Shown: positions 1 through 9,344 of the stretch, piece by piece
How positions within the stretch are numbered: the stretch's first letter is position 1
Layout: each line of letters opens with the position of its first letter
Assembly: GCF_013912375.1 (NCBI RefSeq)
Contig: NZ_JACETV010000006.1
Location: 1 to 64,000 of the forward strand
Direction: 5' to 3'
DNA length: 64,000 bases
Origin: Emticicia sp. BO119
GTDB lineage: Bacteria > Bacteroidota > Bacteroidia > Cytophagales > Spirosomataceae
The notes under the pieces: generated by a model
Databases searched by the model: none
What the model saw: only the letters and a program-made list of their open reading frames with translations
Told to the model about the DNA's origin: nothing
Made by a program: the position numbers and the translations under genes

Positions 1-110
1 CAATCAAAATCAATTAAACATAAAATCTTATAAAGCAAAAGCAGTAGTAACCAATTGATTACTACTGCTTAAAGTGTACCTTTAATATTAATAAATCTTG
101 TATCGTATTT

Positions 111-1364
111 TTAGGACCAGACAAGTTTCTTTTCAATTAACCTCCTCTCAGGCTCTGAAGTAACTAAATTCAAAGCCTCCTCATAGCATTGTTTAGCTAA
201 GTTATACTCCTTCAATTCAACATATAAATCTCCTTTAGCTGTCTGATATACATAATTCTTACTCAGGCTTTCTAATTTTAACAGGTCTTCTAATGCCGAT
301 TTTGCACCATGTACATAACCTTTTACAATGGCTCTGTTAAGATATACAAAAGGTGTTGGTTTTATACCTGCCAATATGTTATACAACCTTAAAATTACTT
401 CCCAATTGGTTTTCTCAAAACTTTCTGCCGAGGCATGATATGAAGCAATAGCAGCTTCAATATGATATTCACTGATTTCATTCCCTGTCGATGAATTTCT
501 GAAAAACTGATATGCTCGTGAAATCATGAAACTATCCCATAACCTACGATTCTGATTTTTGAGTAAAACAATGGCTCCTTTATCATCAAGCCTTGCAGGA
601 AAACGCGCTATCTGAAAACACATTAAAGCTAAAAGCGCATTTGTTTTGGGTAAATTGGTCAGGGAATTTCGAGTTAACAGCAAACAGATACGAATGGCAT
701 CTTCGCATAGCTCATGCCTGATAAGCTGGTCGGGGTGTGAAGAGCTATACCCCTCATTAAAAATTAGATAAATGATCTTTAATACTGCTTCAAGACGACC
801 TGTCAGTTCTTTTGCCTGAGGAACCTCCAGCACTATATGCTCATTTCTAATCTTTTCTTTCGCTCGATAAAGCCGTTTATTGATTGTTTCTTCGGTTGTC
901 AGAAAAGCCCTTGCAATTTCAGCAGCACTTAAACCACCTAAAATTTTTAGGCTCAGAGTAATCTGTGACTCCGAAGCTATAGCTGGATGACAGCAGGCAA
1001 ACAGCATTCTTAGCTGACTGTCTTCGATCTCATCGCTCAGAAAAACTTTACCTATGCTATTCTCTGCCTGTTCACCCAAATAACCTAACTCCTGACTTAT
1101 TTCGCCATATAACTTTTGTCTTCTTAAAATGTCAAGAGCCTGATTCTTTGCCACTCTGTAAAGCCAGGCAGCCGGATTATCCGGAACCTGATTCCTCCAC
1201 TCACTCAAAGCCTTAAGAAGCGTATCCTGCACAATATCTTCAGCAATTTCAATACGGTCAAAGCCGAACATACGTGCCAAAACAGAAGTCATCTTTCCTG
1301 CCTCATGGCGAAAAAGATGACTAACTAACTGATTGACTTGCTCGTATTTGTTTTTCTCTGTCAA
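111..1364 (-). CDS. ECF42-type RNA polymerase sigma factor with C-terminal TPR-like domain
   Basis: Alternative sigma factor that would direct RNA polymerase to a small regulon. Sigma-70 region 2 spans about residues 20-85 (AEDIVQDTLLKAL, then PAAWLYRVAKNQALDILRR). Region 4 helix-turn-helix spans about 140-176 (LSAAEIARAFLTTEETINKRLYRAK). The remaining 240 residues form the helical/TPR-like extension typical of the ECF42 group, which makes the protein about twice the length of ordinary ECF factors. The start is a TTG; the next Met (residue 25) would cut conserved region 2, so TTG is preferred. The gene sits 2 bp downstream of the DGPF gene, so the two are co-transcribed. No anti-sigma factor is adjacent, as known for this group. 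Family assignment is firm; the regulon is unknown. Confidence 0.9.
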   Translation of the reverse strand: MTEKNKYEQVNQLVSHLFRHEAGKMTSVLARMFGFDRIEIAEDIVQDTLLKALSEWRNQVPDNPAAWLYRVAKNQALDILRRQKLYGEISQELGYLGEQAENSIGKVFLSDEIEDSQLRMLFACCHPAIASESQITLSLKILGGLSAAEIARAFLTTEETINKRLYRAKEKIRNEHIVLEVPQAKELTGRLEAVLKIIYLIFNEGYSSSHPDQLIRHELCEDAIRICLLLTRNSLTNLPKTNALLALMCFQIARFPARLDDKGAIVLLKNQNRRLWDSFMISRAYQFFRNSSTGNEISEYHIEAAIASYHASAESFEKTNWEVILRLYNILAGIKPTPFVYLNRAIVKGYVHGAKSALEDLLKLESLSKNYVYQTAKGDLYVELKEYNLAKQCYEEALNLVTSEPERRLIEKKLVWS

Positions 1365-1366
1365 TA

Positions 1367-1720
1367 TTATTCAAAATTCTGAATAGGCCTTACCTCTACA
1401 ATGCTGTCATAATCATACATAGGGCATCCTTTTGAAAGTTCTATCGCCTCCTCAATCGAATCTGCTTTTAAAAGCATAAATCCACTAACAATTTCTTTTG
1501 CCTCTGTGTATGGGCCATCAGTTACTACATGATTTAACCCCTTCACAGTTTTTCCGGTCGGATAAAGCGCATCTGTAGCAATAAGTTTGCCTTGTGCTGC
1601 TATTCCGCCTATCCAGGTATTCCATTTCTGCAATTCGGCTTGCATGTCTTCTGGTGAAAAATTCTCATACATTGATTCAACTTGCATTTCATTACGGAAG
1701 ATAAGCATAAATTTTTCCAT
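1367..1720 (-). CDS. YCII-related (DGPF) domain protein, partner of ECF42 sigma factor
   Basis: Small cytosolic protein of 117 aa with the YCII-related dimeric alpha/beta fold. It shows the signature DGPYTEAKE at about residues 69-77, a variant of the DGPF motif, preceded by the usual MLIFRNE first strand. Genes of this family are the standard neighbours of ECF42 sigma factors and are thought to belong to the same signalling unit; their biochemical activity is not established. It is the upstream gene of the pair and ends 2 bp before the sigma start. ATG start. Confidence 0.9.
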   Translation of the reverse strand: MEKFMLIFRNEMQVESMYENFSPEDMQAELQKWNTWIGGIAAQGKLIATDALYPTGKTVKGLNHVVTDGPYTEAKEIVSGFMLLKADSIEEAIELSKGCPMYDYDSIVEVRPIQNFE

Positions 1721-1925
1721 GATTCTTTAATTTTAAAAAATGATTAAATTAATTTTTTTACTGAAGACGAATCAAATTTTCAGTTTCGGACAATCATTCA
1801 AAAAAAAAAATTAAATTGCCTGGTAGCTAATCTACAAAGAACAGCAGATATCCAATAAGACCACCTTTTTTTCGTTAGTTGGTATAAAGATTGCTGTAAT
1901 ATCTTAAATTAATTTGGTTTTGAGT

Positions 1926-3188
1926 ATGAAGAAAATACTAATTTTATTAACCCTTTCACTTTCGTTTGTGTCACAGGTCTTTGCGAATAAAATCCTGATA
2001 CCTATGGACGAAAGCCAAAAAAACCACTTGAAGGCTTACGGCATTGCATTCTGGCTGCTGAAAGAGCACGGAACAGAAGTTGAATGGCTGCTAAACTACA
2101 GAGGAGGAAGCTTTTTATTTGATGCTTCTCAAAGTTATATCAATGAATGTGTGATCCGAGGTGTGAGCTACGAAACTATTTCAGATGCAGAGTCTCAATC
2201 TATTTTAGCGCAAATTGCTTCTCCTGATGCCAACATGGATGCTGTTAAGTTAAATAAAGCTCCAAAAATAGCAGTTTATTCTCCAAAAACAACCCAGCCG
2301 TGGGATGATGCTGTAACGCTGGTTTTAACCTATGCCGAAATTCCTTATGACAAAATATTTGACGAAGAGGTATTAGAAAATAAATTACCAGAATATGATT
2401 GGCTACATCTGCACCATGAAGATTTTACCGGGCAATTCGGCAAATTTCTACGTATGCGGGGTCAGGCATGGTATCAGGAACAAAAACAGGAGGCCGAGAC
2501 GATTGCCAGAAAATTCAATTTCTCAAAAACTTCAGATTTAAAACTGGCAGTATCAAAAAAAATACGTGATTTTGTTTTTGGTGGAGGCTATATGTTTGCC
2601 ATGTGTAATGCAACTGATACATTTGATATTGCCTTGGCAGCAGATGGAGTAGATATTGTTGAATCTCCTTATGACGGAGACGGTGCAGACCCAAATGCGG
2701 ATAAAAAACTGAATTTTGAAAACTGCTTCGCTTTTCAGAATTTCAGACTCTATCTGAATCCGTATGAAATGGAGTTTTCAACAATTGACAATCAGCAGGA
2801 AGAACGGGGTGTTAATGAAAACAACGATTATTTCTCATTATTCCAGTTTTCAGCCAAGTGGGATCCAATCCCAACCATGCTTACCCAGAATCACGCAAAC
2901 CTTATTAAAGGATTTATGGGGCAAACAACCGCCTTCAAAAAACAGTATATTAAACCCGAGGTAATTACAATGGCCGAGAATCGTTCTTTAGGCGAAGCCA
3001 GATATATTCATGGAACAGCAGGCAAAGGTTTCTGGACCTTCTATGGAGGGCACGACCCCGAAGATTATCAGCACTATGTGGGTGAAGAGCCAACTGATTT
3101 AAACCTTCATCCTAATTCAGCTGGTTATCGCCTCATTCTGAATAATGTATTATTCCCTGCGGCTAAGAAGAAAAAACTGAAGACCTGA
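1926..3188 (+). CDS. Conserved secreted Bacteroidota protein (family often labelled asparagine synthetase B)
   Basis: A 420-aa exported protein. An ATG at 1926 gives a clean signal peptide (KKILILLTLSLSFVSQVFA); an in-frame TTG at 1914 is less likely. From memory of the family, close homologues in Bacteroidota keep motifs such as IPMDESQKNHLKAYGIA, YDWLHLHHEDFTGQ, FVFGGGYMFAMCNATD and FWTFYGGHDPEDYQH, and are often named asparagine synthetase B in databases. I see neither the N-terminal Cys glutaminase nor the ATP-pyrophosphatase SGGxDS loop, so that name looks wrong. The GGGYMFAMC segment and overall layout recall a glutamine-amidotransferase-like (ThuA/BatA-type) fold, but that is inference. 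A lysine-rich tail ends the protein. Monocistronic, with a strong terminator after it. Confidence 0.85.
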   Translation: MKKILILLTLSLSFVSQVFANKILIPMDESQKNHLKAYGIAFWLLKEHGTEVEWLLNYRGGSFLFDASQSYINECVIRGVSYETISDAESQSILAQIASPDANMDAVKLNKAPKIAVYSPKTTQPWDDAVTLVLTYAEIPYDKIFDEEVLENKLPEYDWLHLHHEDFTGQFGKFLRMRGQAWYQEQKQEAETIARKFNFSKTSDLKLAVSKKIRDFVFGGGYMFAMCNATDTFDIALAADGVDIVESPYDGDGADPNADKKLNFENCFAFQNFRLYLNPYEMEFSTIDNQQEERGVNENNDYFSLFQFSAKWDPIPTMLTQNHANLIKGFMGQTTAFKKQYIKPEVITMAENRSLGEARYIHGTAGKGFWTFYGGHDPEDYQHYVGEEPTDLNLHPNSAGYRLILNNVLFPAAKKKKLKT

Positions 3189-3202
3189 TCTTCTTTCATA
3201 TT

Positions 3203-3249
3203 AAATAAGAAGGAGCTCATAAGCCAGACTTATGAGCTCCTTCTTATTT
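3203..3249. terminator. Bidirectional intrinsic terminator
   Basis: Perfect 21-bp inverted repeat (3203-3223 with 3229-3249) around a 5-nt loop. It is GC-richer in the centre and has A/T tracts at both ends, so it can work on either strand. It lies between the convergent genes ending at 3188 (+) and 3253 (-). Confidence 0.9.
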
Positions 3250-3252
3250 TAG

Positions 3253-3447
3253 TCAAGAATCTCCTTTCTTAACTTTCTTACCTCTGTTTTTTGCCCATTC
3301 TTCTGCTTTTGAAGTGGCAATTGCTATAGCTGAACCCTCTTCTCGACCATCTTCCAATAAAGCATTGGCAATTTCTACCGCTTTATTTCTGACAGGAGCA
3401 GAAAGATTCTTCATGGAGGGCGGATAATCTGATTTTGTCCAAGGCAT
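3253..3447 (-). CDS. YdaT-like small protein
   Basis: A 64-aa soluble protein starting MPWTKSDYPPSMKNL and containing VRNKAVEIANALLEDG and AIAIATSKAEEWA. It matches the N-terminal half of Bacillus subtilis YdaT and many short stand-alone homologues; function unknown. The family normally begins MPW, so the ATG at 3447 is chosen over an ATG two codons upstream (3453). Lys-rich C-terminus. It lies 31 bp upstream of no gene in its own direction and 37 bp downstream of the DUF4142 gene, with which it may be co-transcribed. Confidence 0.75.
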   Translation of the reverse strand: MPWTKSDYPPSMKNLSAPVRNKAVEIANALLEDGREEGSAIAIATSKAEEWAKNRGKKVKKGDS

Positions 3448-3484
3448 AATCATAACTATTTAAGAGAATGTGCAAATTCTCATT

Positions 3485-4081
3485 TTACATTTTGTCTGTC
3501 ATTTTCTCAATTCTTTCAGCTTCTTCTCTATGATGATTTAAGGTAGGAAGCGTCTTCGAGGCAAATGTTCTTAAATCACCATCATTGCCTTTATCAGCCA
3601 GTTTCTCAAACTTACTAATATCTTTTTTATGGTCTTCTACCATAAGATCCATATATTTTCTATCAAAGTCTTTTCCATTCTTCTCCGAGACATCATTTAA
3701 AGTTTTCTGATGATCATTACTCAACGTAGTTGGCAAAACAATATTTTTGCCCTCTGCAATATTTTTAAGTTCAGTATTTGCTTTGGTGTGATCATCAATC
3801 ATCATCTGAGCAAACGATTTAACATCTTTTGATGTAGCCTTTTGCACCGCTACTTTTGCCAATTCAACTTCAAACATCCCCCCACTTGCCAAATCTACCA
3901 CCATCTCTGCATCATCTTTTTGAGCTTTTGCTACAGAGTCTGTAGGTGCAGTGGCTTCAATTGCCTCGTTGTTTACTTGTTCTGTAGAATCTTTCGAATC
4001 CTCAGATGAATTTGAATTACAAGATACCATTCCTAACCCTATAAAAATGGCAGAACTCAATAAAATGCTTTTTGTTTTCAT
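3485..4081 (-). CDS. DUF4142 lipoprotein
   Basis: A 198-aa predicted lipoprotein. The signal peptide ends in a lipobox with Cys21 (LGMVSC), followed by a Ser/Glu-rich linker (22-60). The DUF4142 domain (about 62-195) has the family's helical pattern: ASGGMFEVELAKVA, VKSFAQMMIDDHTKANTEL, FDRKYMDLMVEDHKKDI and HREEAERI. The domain is ferritin-like in general shape, and its members are common in stress-induced periplasmic or envelope proteins; no enzymatic role is known. The start ATG follows an A-rich leader. Confidence 0.88.
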   Translation of the reverse strand: MKTKSILLSSAIFIGLGMVSCNSNSSEDSKDSTEQVNNEAIEATAPTDSVAKAQKDDAEMVVDLASGGMFEVELAKVAVQKATSKDVKSFAQMMIDDHTKANTELKNIAEGKNIVLPTTLSNDHQKTLNDVSEKNGKDFDRKYMDLMVEDHKKDISKFEKLADKGNDGDLRTFASKTLPTLNHHREEAERIEKMTDKM

Positions 4082-4477
4082 GATAAAAAAAAGGATTTAG
4101 TTTACACACCATGATCAAAAAAAAGCTATGCCAATCCTTAAATTGTTTATTTTGGGGTTTAATTTCTACTTACATTTTTTTTAATTAAAAAATGTTTATT
4201 TATGCCATCATCAAATCTTATCAATTTTTGGCTTATATATGGGAAACTTATTCCTCAAATTGAGTATCTTTTTTCCAATTAAGGGATTTAAGAAAATTTT
4301 GAAAATTTCTATAAGATTTACAGAAACTAAAAAAAAGTGGAGCAAATACCCCAGTAATACATAGAGAAGAACCTCATTCATCATCACACTAATACACTTA
4401 TTATGAACAACTTAAAAAAAACGGTGAGATAAAAAGTTTTCATCTCACCGTTTCATGATGTAATTTGATCTCTCTGA
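4082..4477. other. Intergenic stretch, 396 bp, no gene seen
   Basis: AT-rich spacer between the start of the DUF4142 gene and the end of the solo LytTR gene, both on the minus strand. It must hold the DUF4142 promoter. The only clear element is the terminator at 4414-4453. No ORF or RNA with recognisable features was found. Confidence 0.6.
4414..4453 (-). terminator. Intrinsic terminator after the solo LytTR gene
   Basis: Inverted repeat aaacggtgagat (4419-4430) / atctcaccgttt (4442-4453), followed on the minus strand by a run of T (A-run 4414-4420 on the plus strand). It lies 25 bp past the stop of the LytTR gene. Confidence 0.88.
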
Positions 4478-4837
4478 TTAAATCTGCTTATATTTAGCTT
4501 CAAAATCTTTAATTCTTCTTCTTGAAATACATAACTCTTCACCAGAATTTAGATAAACTGAGCCTGTAAATTTTTCCAGCTTTATTTTTTCGATATGCAA
4601 CATATTAATAATAACACCTCGGTGAATTCTGAAAAAGTTCGAAAATCCCACAAGTTTATTTTCGTAAACCTGTAAATTCCTTGCACTTAGCAGGGTTCTT
4701 CCATTAGTTAGATACAGAATCGTATAGTTTATTTTACTTTCGAGAAATATTATCTCTTCGGGGCGAATGTACTTCGATTTGCCTCCACTCAAAAAACGCA
4801 GGGTAAACGATGGATTCATTGGAAAGTGAGTTTTCAT
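4478..4837 (-). CDS. Solo LytTR DNA-binding protein
   Basis: A 119-aa protein that is essentially a single LytTR DNA-binding domain (about residues 15-115). It shows YIRPEEIIFLESKINYTILYLTNGR, LSARNLQVYENKL, FFRIHRGVIINMLHIEKI and the closing CISRRRIKDFEAKY. It lacks a receiver domain and is therefore not a phosphorylation-controlled response regulator by itself. It lies 117 bp downstream of the sensor-kinase gene at 4955-7978, in the same direction, and could be an accessory output of that system. It has its own terminator. Function inferred from the fold only. Confidence 0.85.
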   Translation of the reverse strand: MKTHFPMNPSFTLRFLSGGKSKYIRPEEIIFLESKINYTILYLTNGRTLLSARNLQVYENKLVGFSNFFRIHRGVIINMLHIEKIKLEKFTGSVYLNSGEELCISRRRIKDFEAKYKQI

Positions 4838-4954
4838 GGCGATTACAATAGACTCTACTCATTTAAAAGCAAAATCTCTACCAAATTAAGAAAATATTCA
4901 TACAATTCTCATATTTAGTATAAAATATCTATGCCACCCACCTTCTGATAAAGA

Positions 4955-7900
4955 CTAAAGAAGTGGTATTCTCACAATAAATTTTTCATTTGTTTCAATA
5001 ATTTCCAGTTTACGGTTTGATAAATAATAATAAAGTGTCTGAAGACTCGTTAATCCTTGCTTGTTGGAGGTCTCAACATAATGCTTTTTCTGAAGGTTAT
5101 TCTCAACAATCAGATAGTCATCTTTTCCATAAATAAAAATCACTAATGGGATTTCATCCTCAATGATATTATGTTTGATAGCATTTTCTAATAGATTTTG
5201 AAGCGTTACCGGAACTATCCGAAGCATAGAATATTCCTCTGGAATCTGAATAGACACCTGCAATCCTTCTTCAAATCTTGACTTCTGTAAATCGATATAA
5301 TTTTGTACAAAGGCTATTTCTTCATCAAGACTTACTAATTCTTTTTCTTTATTCTGCAATATATACCTATAAATCAACGAAAGCCGCTTTAAAAACTTCG
5401 AGGCCTGTTTCGGATTTATAGTTATCAGACTATTTAATGATGTAAGACTATTAAACAAGAAATGAGGATTCAGATGATTAATCAGATTTTGATATTGTAT
5501 TTCTGTTTTATCTTTCTGTAGCCGTGCTGTTTGTATTTGCAAATGATGCACTTCAGCAGTTTTTTGTACATTATACCGATAAAAGGCAAAACTTAAACCT
5601 CCTATCAGTGATAATACCAGATATAAAAACCATTGTGTTTTATAAAAAAAAGTATCTACCTCAATAATAAGCATTTTACTCTCTATAAATTTATTATTCA
5701 TCACAGTTTTTACCTTAAACTCATATTTACCTCCAGGTATTTTAGTGTAGTTAGCTGTTGTTTTACTATCTGCTGCTACCCAGTTCTCATCATATCCTTC
5801 TAACTTATAGTAGTATTTATATTGCTCATGATAAGGAGTTAATACCGAGTAACAAATGCTAAAATTGTTTTGTGTTGCATTAAGGGTAATTTCTCTAATT
5901 TCAGAATTAATCAGGAATGTGCTATCTGGTGTTTGCAAACTGCTGATTAAGGCCGGACTTTTAGGTATTGCGCTGGCTACTTTTTCAGGCATAAACTCTA
6001 CAAGATAGTTTTTCAGAACCGTAAGAATATGTTTATTTTTTAACCGGAACATATAATTTCGATAGTCAGCTTCTGTATCATTATATGGAAGTCGGAAATT
6101 CTGAAATTGGTTAGTATGAGGGTCAAATATTGAGAACTTATTCAGGCTTCCTATCCAGATTTTACCAAATTCATCCGGGCAAACAGCTGCACAGTAATCA
6201 GAAACCAAACCGTCGGCTTCTCGCCAATTCTCATATTGTTTCTTACGCTTGTCATATTTTATTAAGCCAAACCCTAAACTTGGAATCCAGAAGTTATTTG
6301 AAGAATCTGTTTTAAACTGATAAAACCATTCTTCAAATGGCTGATGATTAGATATATCTTCTAAGATAAATGCTTCTTTTTTTTCTGAAAATCTGGCTAA
6401 TCCTTCTGGATATATATTTGTCCATAAATCTCCTTTGAGGTCTGTTTCTAAAAAAAATCTTGTTGTAAAAAACCCTTTCTTAACACTATGGGGCAAATAA
6501 TATTCCCGCCATTTTTTTTGACTTATCTGGTAAGAAAAAACAGCAGAAGTATCCGTCCGTATCCAAAGAAAATCATCTTTTAGCAGGATAGCCATTGTAC
6601 CCACCCTCTTCAGATCTATTTTTGGTGGTAAAGTTAAAGTAGAAAACTTTCTGGCTATCTTATTAAACATGAAAACTCCCTCTTGAGCCGCAACATACAC
6701 AATATCTTTAGAGTCGAGCACACTATGTATGTATTTTAGGCGGTTAGCAACTTTAGGAATAGGTACAGAGAATATTTCAGTTGTTTTTTTTTGAGGATTA
6801 AAATGAATTAACCTGCTTGTCCATGTACCCATCCACCAAGTTTTATCTTCTGCTTCTGCAAATGAATTAATACTTTCATAGGTCTTTCTATCATGAGTTA
6901 ACTTATCAATATCAGGAATGCTATGAACCTGATAAAAAATTTTATCCGGGTTCGTATATGAAATTCCATTTGTTGCTGTTCCCATCCAAATAGTACCATC
7001 TTCAGTCTGCCAGATAGTAGAAGCATACTTCCCTCCTATTGAGGTATTTTTATTGTCATCATATTCTATTTCTTTTGGTATGCCTGTTGAATCAATATAA
7101 TACGAACTCTCAAAAAAACTCAACCAAATATTCCTATTCTTATCAATTAAAAATGATAACAATGTACTTGTTTCTTTCCATGCTACACAAGAGATGGTCC
7201 TTTCTATCTGCTTTGCTTTAAGGTTATATATTATAAACGATTTAAGACCTTGGTCATAATAGTATAATTTACCCTCTATAACTTTTATTATTCCTTTTAA
7301 TTCATCATCAAATATCGGAATTTTATCAGGGTTATTGAGATAATTAAAAAATCGCTTCTTTCTGATATCAAAATAATTCAATCCTTTAAAAGTAGATATC
7401 CAAATTCCACCATTAACAGGATCATTGGCGATTGATGAGAGAAAAGCCTCAGGAGAAGAAACAGAACCAACAATACTTGGATCATGATTATATCGGATAA
7501 ATTTCTTTGTTTTTTTTGAATACGAGCAAATAAAGTTTTCTCCAGCAAACCACACATTGCCCCAGTCATCGCACATAATAGAAGTACATCGACCAAATTT
7601 TGATACACTATCCTCTAAAAAACTTACAAACGCTAACTTCTTTTTATCAAAATAACAAACACCATAAGTTGTTGATATCCAGATTTTACCATCTTTATCT
7701 TCAAATAAATCAGTAACCGAATTATGTGACAGCGAATTATTCGTTTTATAATTACTTTTAAAGACATTAAAGTGGCTTCCGTCAAATCTGAGAAGTCCAT
7801 CAGCAGTACCAAGCCATATAAAACCATCTTTGTCTTGTAAAGAGCAGAAGATTGAGTTATTTGGCAGTCCTGTAGATTCATTTAAGTGCGAAAAAACAAA

Positions 7901-7978
7901 CGAGACTTTCTTTTGAGCATAAGACACTGCACAAAGAAATAACGACAATAATAATGTATGGAATACCTGTTGAAACAT
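4955..7978 (-). CDS. Sensor histidine kinase: Reg_prop beta-propellers, Y_Y_Y domain, LytS-type kinase
   Basis: A 1007-aa membrane sensor. After a signal peptide (to about residue 21), Reg_prop repeats fill the periplasmic part: many copies of G..WIGT..GL, such as DGFIWLGTADGLLRFDG, KIWISTTYGVCYFD and TIWMGTATNGISY. A Y_Y_Y (Ig-like) domain precedes one transmembrane segment near 775-798 (TQWFLYLVLSLIGGLSFAFY). The cytoplasmic part is a LytS/YehU-type kinase: H-box NHLNPHFLFNSLTSLN near 838, then VPVTLQNLLENAIKHN in the ATPase domain. The last G-box appears as KQGLTSLQTLYYYLS. The gene starts 6 bp after the response regulator stop, so the two form an operon. The ligand is not deducible. Confidence 0.93.
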   Translation of the reverse strand: MFQQVFHTLLLSLFLCAVSYAQKKVSFVFSHLNESTGLPNNSIFCSLQDKDGFIWLGTADGLLRFDGSHFNVFKSNYKTNNSLSHNSVTDLFEDKDGKIWISTTYGVCYFDKKKLAFVSFLEDSVSKFGRCTSIMCDDWGNVWFAGENFICSYSKKTKKFIRYNHDPSIVGSVSSPEAFLSSIANDPVNGGIWISTFKGLNYFDIRKKRFFNYLNNPDKIPIFDDELKGIIKVIEGKLYYYDQGLKSFIIYNLKAKQIERTISCVAWKETSTLLSFLIDKNRNIWLSFFESSYYIDSTGIPKEIEYDDNKNTSIGGKYASTIWQTEDGTIWMGTATNGISYTNPDKIFYQVHSIPDIDKLTHDRKTYESINSFAEAEDKTWWMGTWTSRLIHFNPQKKTTEIFSVPIPKVANRLKYIHSVLDSKDIVYVAAQEGVFMFNKIARKFSTLTLPPKIDLKRVGTMAILLKDDFLWIRTDTSAVFSYQISQKKWREYYLPHSVKKGFFTTRFFLETDLKGDLWTNIYPEGLARFSEKKEAFILEDISNHQPFEEWFYQFKTDSSNNFWIPSLGFGLIKYDKRKKQYENWREADGLVSDYCAAVCPDEFGKIWIGSLNKFSIFDPHTNQFQNFRLPYNDTEADYRNYMFRLKNKHILTVLKNYLVEFMPEKVASAIPKSPALISSLQTPDSTFLINSEIREITLNATQNNFSICYSVLTPYHEQYKYYYKLEGYDENWVAADSKTTANYTKIPGGKYEFKVKTVMNNKFIESKMLIIEVDTFFYKTQWFLYLVLSLIGGLSFAFYRYNVQKTAEVHHLQIQTARLQKDKTEIQYQNLINHLNPHFLFNSLTSLNSLITINPKQASKFLKRLSLIYRYILQNKEKELVSLDEEIAFVQNYIDLQKSRFEEGLQVSIQIPEEYSMLRIVPVTLQNLLENAIKHNIIEDEIPLVIFIYGKDDYLIVENNLQKKHYVETSNKQGLTSLQTLYYYLSNRKLEIIETNEKFIVRIPLL

Positions 7979-7984
7979 GAATAA

Positions 7985-8758
7985 TTATTTTTCTAACCAA
8001 CGTCTGAATACCGGAGCCTTATCGCGGCTTATATCAATTTCAAAGGCATGGTTAGGGGATTTTAGTTTAAGTACAAGTTTACCATTGGTAAGGCTTTTCA
8101 CACTTTGAATAGCATCAATGTTAATAATTATTTGCCTGTTAGCACGGTAGAATATATTGGGGTCAAGCAACACTTCAACATCGTCTAAAGTATCTATATC
8201 AAGTATATACTTTTCTCCTGCTTTAGTCACAAAAAAATTAATTGTTTCCCGGTTAAAAAAGGCTATCTCTTTAGTCTTAACTGGTACTAAACTATTGCGT
8301 AGATTTCCTAAAAAATGTTCTTTATAAGCATTTCGATTACTACTTGAGCTCCCAAATGCCTCAACTAACTTTGTCAGGTCAAGCGCTACTTTCGATTTGC
8401 TCTTTACAATATTTTTTGCTTTGTCTATAGCTCTTTGCAATTCATCTAATTCTACGGGCTTTAACAAGTAATCAATTCCGTTAACCTTAAAGGCTCTGAT
8501 CGCATATTCGTTATAGGCTGTTGTAAAAATAATTGGGCAGGTAAGTTTAAATTTATCAAAAATATCGAAACTTACACCATCAGATAACTGAATATCAGCA
8601 AAAACGAGGTCTGGTTCGGGGTTCTCTGCAAACCAACGCATTGATGTTTTTACACTGCTCAGAATCTCAATCAGATTTAATCCGGAATCAATCTCAGCTA
8701 TACTGGCAACGAGTTCACGTGCTACAAGTTTTTCATCTTCTATAATAATGGCGTTCAT
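7985..8758 (-). CDS. LytTR-family response regulator
   Basis: A 257-aa two-component response regulator. The receiver domain (1-120) has acidic residues E7-D8-E9, phospho-acceptor Asp55 (VFADIQ), T80 and K100 (YLLKP). The LytTR DNA-binding domain (about 150-257) contains FYRANRQIIINIDAIQSV. It precedes its cognate kinase gene by 6 bp. The order regulator-then-kinase is less common than the reverse. It would bind direct repeats upstream of target promoters; targets are unknown. Confidence 0.93.
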   Translation of the reverse strand: MNAIIIEDEKLVARELVASIAEIDSGLNLIEILSSVKTSMRWFAENPEPDLVFADIQLSDGVSFDIFDKFKLTCPIIFTTAYNEYAIRAFKVNGIDYLLKPVELDELQRAIDKAKNIVKSKSKVALDLTKLVEAFGSSSSNRNAYKEHFLGNLRNSLVPVKTKEIAFFNRETINFFVTKAGEKYILDIDTLDDVEVLLDPNIFYRANRQIIINIDAIQSVKSLTNGKLVLKLKSPNHAFEIDISRDKAPVFRRWLEK

Positions 8759-9039
8759 TTAAATTTCTTTTATATCCCCTTTAAAGTAATGGTAAATAAG
8801 GTTTTTAATGTTAACAATAAAAATTATTTAAGATTGAATGCCCCAAAATCGCTATTAAGCCGTTGTAAAATCCAAATGAATCGTTTTCATTTGAAAATCG
8901 TTAAATTTCAGTAAATAATTCTTTGAAAACCCACTGTTGCTTAAATTATTTCGATACCAACAGGAAAAACCGTTTTATTTTCAGGAAAATAAGTAAATTT
9001 ATACGGTTTCTATTCACCAATGGCTTTAAAATTCATACT

Positions 9040-9339
9040 ATGACAAATTCTCCTACCGTAAAACATCAACCCGATGATCATCTCTTTCTCATTAATATCG
9101 GAGAAAATATGGCTTATCAGGAATACATTAAAAGACAGAATGAAATAATTATTACACATACCGAAGTACCAAAAGAATTGGAAGGCAAAGGGTTGGGTAG
9201 TTTACTGGCTAAAAATGCTTTACAATATGCCGAAGAAAATGGTTTGAAATTAATGCCTTTATGCCCTTTTATGGCCACATACGTGCGAAAACATTATGAA
9301 GAATATAAACACTTGTTAGCCCCTGGCTTTAACGTATAA
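9040..9339 (+). CDS. Small GNAT-like acetyltransferase (YjdJ type)
   Basis: A 99-aa protein of the small GCN5-related family (Acetyltransf_CG). It has the acetyl-CoA pyrophosphate loop VPKELEGKGLGSLLAKNAL and the closing motif LCPFMATYVRKHYEEY. The open frame extends upstream to 8923, but the conserved part begins at the ATG at 9040, so that start is chosen. The substrate is not known. The next gene starts 5 bp downstream, so the two are probably co-transcribed. Confidence 0.85.
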   Translation: MTNSPTVKHQPDDHLFLINIGENMAYQEYIKRQNEIIITHTEVPKELEGKGLGSLLAKNALQYAEENGLKLMPLCPFMATYVRKHYEEYKHLLAPGFNV

Positions 9340-9344
9340 ATATT

